DNA from: Deltaproteobacteria bacterium
GTDB lineage: Bacteria; Desulfobacterota; Syntrophia; Syntrophales; UBA2210
Assembly: GCA_011056825.1 (NCBI GenBank)
Contig: DSBH01000267.1
Span: 1-5,604 of the forward strand
Length of the DNA: 5,604 nt
Direction: 5' to 3'
Numbering within the stretch: position 1 is the first letter of the stretch; every line of letters starts with the position of its first letter. A program made the position numbers and the translations under genes. This document shows positions 1 to 5,144 of this stretch, one piece after another. A model generated the notes under the pieces. That model searched no databases, was not told the origin of the DNA, and saw only the letters and a list, made by a program, of their open reading frames with translations.

Positions 1-1
1 C

Positions 2-118
2 GCCTGGATGATCGAGGAATATCGGCTGTCACTGTTCGCCCCCGAGCTGAAAACCGCCGAAACCGTTTCTTCCCGACGCCTGGAAAAGCGCCTGGCCGAG
101 ATCACCGCCATGGTGTGA
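2..118 (+). CDS. hrpA: C-terminal end of ATP-dependent RNA helicase HrpA (partial)
   Basis: This is the 3' end of a gene that begins outside the window; only 38 codons and a TGA stop are visible. The peptide contains WMIEEYRLSLFAPELKTAE followed by a basic stretch with SSRRLEKRLAEI. This matches, from memory, the end of the DUF3418 region that closes long bacterial HrpA-type DEAH-box RNA helicases (typically a W-x-I/L-E-E-x-R-V-S-x-F-A-Q-x-L pattern). HrpA proteins are cytosolic ATP-dependent RNA helicases of about 1,300 residues; in E. coli HrpA acts on stalled ribosomes and mRNA processing. The helicase motifs themselves are out of view, so the identification rests on this short tail only. 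The gene converges on the DUF2062 gene, with 65 bp between the two stop codons. Confidence 0.68.
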   Translation, partial: AWMIEEYRLSLFAPELKTAETVSSRRLEKRLAEITAMV

Positions 119-183
119 AATCAAAAACGCCTGTTCTCATCGTTAACCGGGAGCAGCCGGGCCGTCTCCATTCGTCCCGCGCC
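119..183. other. Short convergent intergenic region, no clear terminator
   Basis: This 65-bp stretch separates the stops of the helicase and DUF2062 genes, so both transcripts should end here. I see only a weak 4-bp CCGG hairpin (about 150-163) and, on the minus strand about 20 bp later, a run of five T residues (124-128). Neither forms a convincing Rho-independent terminator. Confidence 0.4.
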
Positions 184-651
184 TTATTCTCTTTCCAGCC
201 CCAACAGGCGCCATGCCGCGCGTACGAGAAAATAACCCGCCAATGCAGCCGCCGCCCCCAGGATCATACCGCCCAGAACGAGGTAAAATCCGTTGGCGAA
301 GTAATGCGCCGTAGTGCCGTGAAACCCGTAAGCCTTGATAAATGGAGGAAGACAATCGACGGTCCAGCGGCCCACCCTGAATGCCGCCGTGTAAATGGGA
401 ACCGCCGTCAGCGGGTTCGTGATCCAGCAGGCAACGAGTGCCGCGGGCAGGTTCACTCTGAGCCAGATCGCCATGACAGCGCTTACCGGCATCTGTATCG
501 AGATAGTGGGAGTAAAGGCTATAAACAGACCGAGCGCCACCCCTCCTGAGAGTGAACGCTCGCTTATATGCCATATTTCGCGCGCGAACAAGCGATCGCC
601 CAGAATACGGTGAACATAGACGCCGCGAAGACGATCCTTGCTGTCCAGCAC
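184..651 (-). CDS. DUF2062 domain-containing membrane protein
   Basis: The 155-residue protein has the hallmarks of DUF2062: a glycine-rich first helix (GVALGLFIAFTPTISIQMP, about residues 37-55), a second hydrophobic helix (about 57-73), then CWITNPLTAVPIY (about 75-87) and a C-terminal hydrophobic helix (about 121-145). DUF2062 proteins are small inner-membrane proteins of unknown biochemical function. The start is uncertain. The GTG at 651-649 is the first ordinary start codon in this frame but has no good Shine-Dalgarno. The frame stays open upstream to about position 728 and encodes a basic stretch (ISRTLARRIKKKLAVV) that looks like a genuine DUF2062 N-terminus. A GAGG at 711-708 sits 8 nt before an in-frame CTG at 699-697. 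An out-of-frame ATG at 713 is also present (see findings). It lies downstream of the universal stress protein gene, 79 bp away by the GTG start, and may be co-transcribed with it. Confidence 0.82.
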   Translation of the reverse strand: MLDSKDRLRGVYVHRILGDRLFAREIWHISERSLSGGVALGLFIAFTPTISIQMPVSAVMAIWLRVNLPAALVACWITNPLTAVPIYTAAFRVGRWTVDCLPPFIKAYGFHGTTAHYFANGFYLVLGGMILGAAAALAGYFLVRAAWRLLGLERE

Positions 652-730
652 AACCGCCAGCTTCTTTTTTATCCTTCGAGCGAGGGTTCGGGATATCAGA
701 TTCGCATCCTCATTAGTATGTCGCGAAATA

Positions 731-1150
731 TTACTTGACCAGCATTACAGGACATTGCGAAAGGAGCGCTACCTTGTAGCTGATCGTTCCCCAGCCCTGC
801 GCCGACTGATTGATGTCGACCGCGTGGGAATTCATGATGATGAGCCCCGCGTTTCGCTGCTGAGCGTAATTGAGAATTTCCAGGCTGCGACTGCCGAAAA
901 GAATATCTGTGTGAATATCGACGGTTCCGTCCCGGTAAGGCGCGACAAGATCATCCATGTCCTTCAGCGCCTCGCGCTCGAGTTTCCGGTAAAAGGACTC
1001 CAGTTCGGAATACTCCGTATCCACGAGTGTTTCGATGACATGCAGAAGATCAATGGAACCTTCATAACGACTGGCTATATTAACGGCTATATCCAGCGAC
1101 CTGCGGCATTTCTCGGAAAAATCAACCGGCACCAGCACGCGACTGAACAT
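731..1150 (-). CDS. Universal stress protein (UspA family), single domain
   Basis: The 139-residue protein has the compact UspA fold pattern: strand 1 RVLVPVDFSE with the usual Asp (D10), helix 1 (SLDIAVNIASRY), strand 2 IDLLHVIE (about 33-40), a variable helical middle rich in Glu and Arg (about 45-66), strand 4 VDIHTDILFG (about 77-86), AGLIIMNSH (about 101-109) and a final CPVMLVK. The family comprises cytosolic, often ATP-binding, stress-response proteins, usually dimeric. The nucleotide-binding loop is abnormal: the usual G-x2-G-x9-G-S/T has Asn107 and Ala110 in place of the first two glycines, while a late GxGT (119-122) remains and is offset by about one residue. ATP binding may therefore be lost or altered (inference). 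I chose the ATG at 1150-1148 over the in-frame TTG at 1156 because AAGGAG lies 7 nt upstream of the ATG and overlaps the region just before the TTG. The gene follows the terminator of the tRNA unit. Confidence 0.9.
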   Translation of the reverse strand: MFSRVLVPVDFSEKCRRSLDIAVNIASRYEGSIDLLHVIETLVDTEYSELESFYRKLEREALKDMDDLVAPYRDGTVDIHTDILFGSRSLEILNYAQQRNAGLIIMNSHAVDINQSAQGWGTISYKVALLSQCPVMLVK

Positions 1151-1157
1151 GGGCAAT

Positions 1158-1163
1158 CTCCTT
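1158..1163 (-). promoter_or_regulatory. Shine-Dalgarno that fixes the universal stress protein start
   Basis: On the minus strand the six bases read AAGGAG and are followed by 7 nt and then ATG at 1150-1148. The in-frame TTG at 1156-1154 is only 1 nt from this element, too close to be served by it, so the ATG is the better start. Confidence 0.75.
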
Positions 1164-1218
1164 GCGGAAGGAACATGCGCTCGTTCCCGCCTGTCGACAA
1201 AACGTGTTTTTTATCGCC

Positions 1219-1250
1219 AAAAAAGGGGTCATGAAGCCTGCCTTCATAAC
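1219..1250 (-). terminator. Rho-independent terminator downstream of tRNA-Met
   Basis: On the minus strand the sequence 14 bp past the CCA end forms a 9-bp stem, GTTATGAAG (1250-1242) with CTTCATGAC (1236-1228), containing one G-T wobble and closed by a 5-nt loop GCAGG. It is followed by CCC and then six T residues (1224-1219). The three C residues between stem and T-tract and the modest stem GC make it a moderate rather than strong terminator. It would end the tRNA transcript and separate it from the universal stress protein gene that starts about 70 bp further on. Confidence 0.65.
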
Positions 1251-1263
1251 TCCTCGTAATCAT

Positions 1264-1340
1264 TGGTGGCGGTGCAGGGAATTGAACCCCGGACACTACG
1301 GATATGAGCCGTATGCTCTAACCAGCTGAGCTACACCGCC
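1264..1340 (-). tRNA. tRNA-Met (anticodon CAT), elongator type
   Basis: The 77-nt minus-strand sequence folds as a complete cloverleaf. It has a 7-bp acceptor (GGCGGTG with CACCGCC), TA at positions 8-9, a D arm with GCTC/GAGC and loop AGCTGGTTA, a 5-bp anticodon stem TACGG/CCGTA around loop CTCATAT, a GTGTC variable region, a T arm CGGGG/CCCTG (one G-T wobble) with loop TTCAATT, discriminator A and an encoded CCA (1266-1264). The anticodon CAT is at genomic 1306-1304. The first base G pairs with C72, so it is not the initiator tRNA, which in bacteria has an unpaired 1-72 position and a G-rich anticodon stem base. CAT could in principle also be the lysidine-modified tRNA-Ile2, but I judge elongator Met more likely. 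It is flanked by its own promoter and terminator. Confidence 0.95.
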
Positions 1341-1360
1341 GCTCGCTTTCGGACGCGGGG

Positions 1361-1389
1361 TTATTACCCTAGAATTCACGCCCTGTCAA
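1361..1389 (-). promoter_or_regulatory. Sigma-70 promoter for the tRNA-Met gene
   Basis: On the minus strand a perfect -35 hexamer TTGACA (1389-1384) is followed by a 17-bp spacer and TAATAA (1366-1361), which matches the -10 consensus at only three of six positions. After the -10 comes CCCCGCG, a GC-rich discriminator. The expected start site lies about 13 nt before the mature tRNA 5' end. A GC-rich discriminator is typical of stable-RNA promoters subject to stringent (ppGpp) control in proteobacteria; applying that here is inference. The -35 is 5 bp beyond the stop codon of the FG-GAP gene. Confidence 0.6.
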
Positions 1390-1394
1390 GAACA

Positions 1395-3095
1395 TTAAAG
1401 ATTCAGGTCATAGGCGACAATGACGCTCTGGGACGTGGGCAGCACCAACGCCAGGACTATCTGTTTTCTTCCGTCATTATCAAGATCCTTGAACTGGTAA
1501 TCCGTCACGTAGCCTTGAATCTCCTTCGTTTTCCAGTTTTCCAGGAGACCCATGCCGTCCCATTCGAAACCGTAAATCTCGCTGCGGTTGAAAAGTTTCA
1601 CGTTTTGAAGCAGCCGACCCACGGGCGATCTGTTCTTCACCAGGATCACCTCGTTCTTTCCGTCCCCCCTGATATCGTAGGTGAGAATCCGCACGTTGGC
1701 GTAAGCGTTTTCCAGGTGGGCGTCGTGACTTTCTTCAAGGACGGAAGGTTGAGGAGTATATTCGATGAGATTGTCTGTTCCTCCGTAAGCGTCATCGCTT
1801 CGCCAGAGCAGTTCCTGTCCCGCCCCGAAGGCGTGGATCTGTTCCAGCGGCTTACTCGTTTTTTGATACACATTCAGGCGGTCATACTCGTCAAGAGCGA
1901 TAACCCGTTCCGTCCTCCCCCCGTCCAGACTCGCCAGGGTTGTTCCGAAAACAGACAGCCCTTCGGGAATCGGCATACGCCGACCATCCCGGAGTTCTTC
2001 CCCGTCCCAGACCATTTCGTGAATCGGGTTTTCAAAGGCGGCGTTCATGCCTAGTTCCTGCCCCAGCAGGCAGGGACCGTCCGCAGTGTCTATAACCCTG
2101 AGAAACCGCCGGACGTCTTCCGCGATGTGCTTGAAGGAATCACCGTCGTATTCGACGACAAAAGAATATAGATGGTCTCTTCTCATGTTCGTTACGATAA
2201 TTTCCGGTATTCCGTTTTCATTAATGTCGGCCACATCGACCGAGATATGGTTGTCGTATGATTTCCCGGCCAGAGTTACCTTGAGAATGAATCCGCCCCC
2301 TTCAAGCCGGTAGATGTAGATGTTTGTTCGATCTATAATCACTATTTCGTTTTTGCCGTCGTCATCGACGTCCCCGATATCCATGCCCTTGAACTTTTTG
2401 GGATAACGGGGGCTCATCGTAAATCCTCGTCGATCGAGAATTTCCGGCGTCATGATAAATGATGGATTAACAACCGAAGTGAGCGTTCCCCGGCTGGATT
2501 GCAGCACATCCAAAGCTTCACCTGTCTTCGGCGACGCCTCTCTGGCCTGTTCTTCCCGCTGGTCCGACGGCTGCTTGACTACGGGAGGCGAAACCGTCTC
2601 CGGTTCATCGACAAGTTTTTCGCCTCGTGCGTGCGCGCTGATTTTACGGGCAAAATCGCCGATCTTCGGGATAACGTCGTCCATACCCCGGGTCTGTTCA
2701 AAAATGCCGACCGGCGTTGTGTAGGATTCAACATCGAGCAATTTGCCGTCCAGACTGACGCTGTTCCCTATCTTGGTGATACTGCCCCACACCACGTAGT
2801 CGAGGCCGAGTTTTTTCCCTATTTCATAGGCGTCCGATGCGACCAGGTCCTTTCCCTCCGTCTTTTCGAAGGCCGCCGCCATCGTTTCCTTGTCGGCTAC
2901 GCTTATCTCTTCACCGGACGAAAGTCGGGATATAAGCATGTCCCAGACACCGTTTCTCACGTAATCAAGGTTTTCCGAGCTGTGAATCGTAAAGGGCAAC
3001 ACACCCAGTTTTTTCTGTTCCGCCGCGATAGCCGGTCGGAATATAAACGCCGCAACCAGCATTATCACGGCAAACATCATTGCGAACTTCTTCAT
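1395..3095 (-). CDS. Exported TolB/FlgO-like plus FG-GAP/VCBS repeat protein
   Basis: The 566-residue protein starts with a clear signal peptide (KK, hydrophobic core about 5-18, cleavage likely near AIA-A or IAA-E at 23-26), with no lipobox cysteine. Residues about 28-125 resemble the N-terminal domain of TolB/FlgO/CsgG-like proteins: KKLGVLPF, a helix YVRNGVWDMLISRLSS, EISVADKETM and LGLDYVVWGSITKIGNSVSLDGKLLDV. A Pro/Glu-rich linker follows (about 155-205). The C-terminal half carries four FG-GAP-like calcium loops: DVDDDGKNE (242-250), DINENGIPE (290-298), DIRGDGKNE (474-482) and DLDNDGRKQ (537-545), each followed by a hydrophobic strand (for example IVIID or EVILV). These repeats suggest a beta-propeller in the periplasm or at the cell surface. 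The specific function is unknown to me. The ATG start is supported by AGGAG 8 nt upstream. No terminator follows before the tRNA promoter, so read-through into the tRNA is possible. Confidence 0.85.
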   Translation of the reverse strand: MKKFAMMFAVIMLVAAFIFRPAIAAEQKKLGVLPFTIHSSENLDYVRNGVWDMLISRLSSGEEISVADKETMAAAFEKTEGKDLVASDAYEIGKKLGLDYVVWGSITKIGNSVSLDGKLLDVESYTTPVGIFEQTRGMDDVIPKIGDFARKISAHARGEKLVDEPETVSPPVVKQPSDQREEQAREASPKTGEALDVLQSSRGTLTSVVNPSFIMTPEILDRRGFTMSPRYPKKFKGMDIGDVDDDGKNEIVIIDRTNIYIYRLEGGGFILKVTLAGKSYDNHISVDVADINENGIPEIIVTNMRRDHLYSFVVEYDGDSFKHIAEDVRRFLRVIDTADGPCLLGQELGMNAAFENPIHEMVWDGEELRDGRRMPIPEGLSVFGTTLASLDGGRTERVIALDEYDRLNVYQKTSKPLEQIHAFGAGQELLWRSDDAYGGTDNLIEYTPQPSVLEESHDAHLENAYANVRILTYDIRGDGKNEVILVKNRSPVGRLLQNVKLFNRSEIYGFEWDGMGLLENWKTKEIQGYVTDYQFKDLDNDGRKQIVLALVLPTSQSVIVAYDLNL

Positions 3096-3103
3096 AGGTG
3101 GCT

Positions 3104-3113
3104 CTCCTCTCCT
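3104..3113 (-). promoter_or_regulatory. Tandem Shine-Dalgarno for the FG-GAP repeat gene
   Basis: The minus strand reads AGGAGAGGAG, that is two AGGAG copies in direct succession. The proximal copy (3108-3104) lies 8 nt from the ATG at 3095-3093, a normal spacing; the distal copy is 13 nt away. This supports the ATG as the start and suggests efficient translation. Confidence 0.7.
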
Positions 3114-3171
3114 CGCATTTCTTTTCTTCTAAACCATTCCCGCCGATTATCCACTCGAGGAAATGATGGCC

Positions 3172-3200
3172 AGTATTTCATAATCACCTGCGATTGGCAA
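3172..3200 (-). promoter_or_regulatory. Candidate sigma-70 promoter for the FG-GAP repeat gene
   Basis: In the 187-bp gap between the phosphatase stop and the FG-GAP gene start, the minus strand has TTGCCA (3200-3195, five of six matches to the -35 consensus), a 17-bp spacer and AATACT (3177-3172, four of six matches to the -10 consensus). This would give a 5' leader of about 70 nt. The rest of the gap (3201-3282) has a 5-bp GC hairpin at 3224-3236 without a T-tract and nothing else I can identify. Confidence 0.35.
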
Positions 3201-3282
3201 CCCGAACCTGTTTTCAGGGAATGCCCCGCAACGGGGGCGGAGTTCCTCTGTCCATGACCGTCACGGGCCATGTCACGCAGCA

Positions 3283-3975
3283 TTATGCCACTGTCGCCCG
3301 GTTCCTGAAATAGGCGAGAATATCGGAAAAATCCCGATAATAAAAGCAATCCCTTCCCATTTCACGGTACTTTCGGTACAGAACATCCCGGGCGAAAATG
3401 AGATCCGCTTCTTCGGCCGGACATAAATCCGATGGACCGTCGCCCACGTAAATAATTGTTTTGTAGTTCGGTCGCAACCGCCTGAGTACGGCAAGCTTGC
3501 AATTGCCGCAAAGATTGCATTCCTCGTTGCGGTGGGGGAATTCGACCGTCACGGTCCTATTCTTTTCAAAAACAATCCTGTTGGCGTAATACGTGATGTC
3601 CGCGAGACCGTATCTTTTGAGCAGCGTCTCGATATAGAAATCAAACCCGTCAGAGGCTATGACCACGTCATGACCGTTTGCCGTACAATAATCATAAAAC
3701 GCCGGGAAATCGGGATCGAGCCCACCCCGGTCGAGCACAAAACGACGCATTTCCTCGGGACTTGTCCGCATGTGAACGGCGATTTTCCGGTAAGCCTCCT
3801 GGGAACCGATGTCGCCATTCACATAATCGAGGGTCACCTGTTTCCACTCATCATTGGTGGAAAAAAATCTCAGAATATCGCGGCCCATGTCGTTCGGACT
3901 GAGGGTTCCGTCGAAATCGCAGAGGAAAAGCACTCCGCTCCCGGCCCGGATTGATGAATCCCCGGCTGCCGTCAC
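3283..3975 (-). CDS. HAD-superfamily phosphatase, MtnX-like
   Basis: The 230-residue protein carries all HAD phosphatase motifs: motif I DFDGT (nucleophile D20, acid/base D22), motif II with S108 in IASDG, motif III Lys at K160, and motif IV GDGPSD (178-183, acidic D179 and D183). A helical C1-type cap is placed between motifs I and II (about 35-95), as in subfamily IB. The pattern, including a C-x2-C-x2-C-K stretch at C153, C156, C159 and K160, resembles MtnX, the methionine-salvage phosphatase acting on 2-hydroxy-3-keto-5-methylthiopentenyl-1-phosphate, and related phosphoserine phosphatase-like enzymes. No other methionine-salvage gene is in view, so the substrate is open. The GTG start at 3975 overlaps the upstream stop as GTGA, indicating translational coupling. 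An alternative GTG at 3933 (codon 15) follows GGGAG by 4 nt and would begin just before the catalytic strand, as many family members do. Confidence 0.85.
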   Translation of the reverse strand: MTAAGDSSIRAGSGVLFLCDFDGTLSPNDMGRDILRFFSTNDEWKQVTLDYVNGDIGSQEAYRKIAVHMRTSPEEMRRFVLDRGGLDPDFPAFYDYCTANGHDVVIASDGFDFYIETLLKRYGLADITYYANRIVFEKNRTVTVEFPHRNEECNLCGNCKLAVLRRLRPNYKTIIYVGDGPSDLCPAEEADLIFARDVLYRKYREMGRDCFYYRDFSDILAYFRNRATVA

Positions 3976-4307
3976 TTCCCGGAACCTTTTCGGTGGTCTT
4001 TCAGATGATCCCCTAAAAGATATATTCCCAGAGCAATCAGCAGGACGGGAACGATATAGGCAGTCACCCGTTCCACCTGGTCGCCGAAATTGCCGATCAC
4101 GAAAAACACCACCCCCACGATTCCGATAAACCAGCCGCCCAGGTCCCTGCTTTTTTGCAACAGCGTCGATACGGCGATGACTATGAGCAGCAGGGGCCAG
4201 CTTTTCGAAAACTCATAAAACTCCATCGTGTTAAGAATAATAAGAACCCCCAGCACGATGAGAATAAGCGCGCCGGTCAGTTTTCGTTTTTTTTCAACTC
4301 GCTCCAC
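3972..4307 (-). CDS. Small membrane protein with LiaI/LiaF-like (DUF5668) four-helix region
   Basis: The 111-residue protein has a basic N-terminus (MERVEKKRKL), four hydrophobic helices (about 10-27, 37-50, 57-73 and 83-98) and a charged, basic C-terminal tail (HLKDHRKGSGK). The spacing, the SWPLLLI motif at about 36-42 and the GALILIVLGVLIIL first helix fit the LiaI-LiaF-like transmembrane region (DUF5668), found in envelope-stress sensors and many uncharacterised small membrane proteins. It lacks the C-terminal soluble domain of LiaF. The start is GTG at 4307-4305 with AAGGAG (4322-4317) 9 nt upstream. It lies 57 bp after the slipin gene and overlaps the phosphatase start by 4 bp, so it is probably part of the same operon. 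Its function cannot be read from the sequence. Confidence 0.8.
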   Translation of the reverse strand: MERVEKKRKLTGALILIVLGVLIILNTMEFYEFSKSWPLLLIVIAVSTLLQKSRDLGGWFIGIVGVVFFVIGNFGDQVERVTAYIVPVLLIALGIYLLGDHLKDHRKGSGK

Positions 4308-4364
4308 GTTTTTTCGCTCCTTCCGGCAGCGTCAGCACCGTTTCCGTATTAACGCGCACAGGTT

Positions 4365-5117
4365 TTATTCCTTTTCCGCCAGCTTCATAAACGGTTTAAA
4401 AAGATCGATAGGGATGGGAAACAGCGTGGTTGAATTGTTTTCCGCCGCCACTAATGTGAGAGTCTGCAGGTACCGAAGCTGCAAGGAAATAGGCTGTTTC
4501 GCGATTACTTCACCTGCTTCATAGAGTTTCTGGGCCGCCTGGAATTCCCCTTCGGCCGCGATGACCTTGGCCCGCCGTTCCCGTTCCGCTTCCGCCTGTT
4601 TCGCCATGGCGCGTTTCATCGTTTCCGGCAGGTCGATATGTTTCACTTCCACATTGCTCACCTTGATGCCCCAGGCATCGGTGTTCTGATCAAGAATGCG
4701 CTGTAACTGGGCGTTTATTTTTTCCCGCTCAGAAAGCAGCTCGTCCAGCTCGATTTCGCCGCAGACGCTTCGAAGGGTTGTCTGGGCCAGCTGGGAGGTC
4801 GCGTACAGGTAATTTTCCACTTCGACGATCGCCTCGTTTGCCGTGAGAACCCTGAAATAAATAACGGCATTGACGCTGATGGAAACGTTGTCCCTGGTTA
4901 TCACGTCCTGCGGCGGAACATCCATGGTAATGGTCCGCATATCCACTTTGACGAGGCGATCAATGATCGGAATCAGTATGATCAGTCCCGGACCCTTCGT
5001 GGCTATTACCCGTCCCAACCGGAATATGACGCCCCGCTCGTACTCGTTGAGAATGCGGATGGCCGACGCCAGGAACAGGAGCACCAGTATTACGATGGTT
5101 GTTAAAGTATACAGCAT
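4365..5117 (-). CDS. Slipin (stomatin-like SPFH/band 7 membrane protein)
   Basis: The 250-residue protein is a typical prokaryotic slipin of normal length. It has one N-terminal membrane helix (about 4-21), then YERGVIFRLGR (26-36) and a second hydrophobic hairpin GPGLIILIPIIDRLVKVD (42-59) with the conserved proline. The SPFH/band 7 domain follows: TMDVPPQDVITRDNVSISVNAVIYFRV, LRSVCGEIELDELLSEREKIN and VEVKHIDLPETMKRAMAKQAEAERERRAKVI. Next come a coiled coil with RAKVIAAEGE (192-201) and the C-terminal LQTLTLVAAENNSTTLFPIP. Slipins form oligomers at the inner membrane and are typically encoded next to NfeD, whose protease domain can cleave the slipin C-terminus in archaeal homologues. The ATG start has AAGGAG 7 nt upstream (5130-5125). 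The nfeD stop is 27 bp upstream, so the two are co-transcribed. Confidence 0.96.
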   Translation of the reverse strand: MLYTLTTIVILVLLFLASAIRILNEYERGVIFRLGRVIATKGPGLIILIPIIDRLVKVDMRTITMDVPPQDVITRDNVSISVNAVIYFRVLTANEAIVEVENYLYATSQLAQTTLRSVCGEIELDELLSEREKINAQLQRILDQNTDAWGIKVSNVEVKHIDLPETMKRAMAKQAEAERERRAKVIAAEGEFQAAQKLYEAGEVIAKQPISLQLRYLQTLTLVAAENNSTTLFPIPIDLFKPFMKLAEKE

Positions 5118-5144
5118 GATTTTTCTCCTTTCAGCAACCTGCTT

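Noticed and set aside
143..574. Minus-strand open frame of 143 codons overlapping the DUF2062 gene in another frame
   Set aside because: The translation is rich in Arg and Gly as expected for an off-frame reading, whereas the overlapping frame has the conserved DUF2062 motifs and hydrophobic helices.
638..1234. Plus-strand open frame of 198 codons across the stress-protein gene
   Set aside because: It is antisense to a clearly recognisable UspA-family protein, runs on into the tRNA terminator region, and its translation resembles no family I know.
1264..1340. tRNA as an integration (attachment) site for a mobile element
   Set aside because: No integrase, no repeat of the tRNA 3' end elsewhere in the window and no change of gene style next to it were seen.
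1264..1340. Initiator tRNA-fMet
   Set aside because: The 1-72 position is a normal G-C pair and the anticodon stem lacks the three consecutive G-C pairs next to the loop that mark bacterial initiator tRNAs.
3224..3236. CCCCG/CGGGG hairpin as terminator of the four-gene group
   Set aside because: The stem is only 5 bp with a 3-nt loop and no T-tract follows on the minus strand, so it cannot be called a Rho-independent terminator.
2499..3257. Plus-strand open frame of 252 codons antisense to the FG-GAP gene
   Set aside because: It is fully explained as a shadow of the opposite strand. It runs through the signal-peptide region, the tandem Shine-Dalgarno and the promoter candidate of the real gene, has no recognisable domain and no good ribosome binding site.
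3092..3349. Minus-strand open frame of 85 codons in the phosphatase/FG-GAP gap
   Set aside because: It overlaps the phosphatase end and the FG-GAP Shine-Dalgarno, shows no domain, and contains the candidate promoter. I treat the gap as non-coding.
4308..4364. Hairpin between the slipin and DUF5668 genes
   Set aside because: The pairing of CGGTGC with GCTGCCG needs a wobble and a bulge and there is no T-tract before the next Shine-Dalgarno. It does not support a transcription break.
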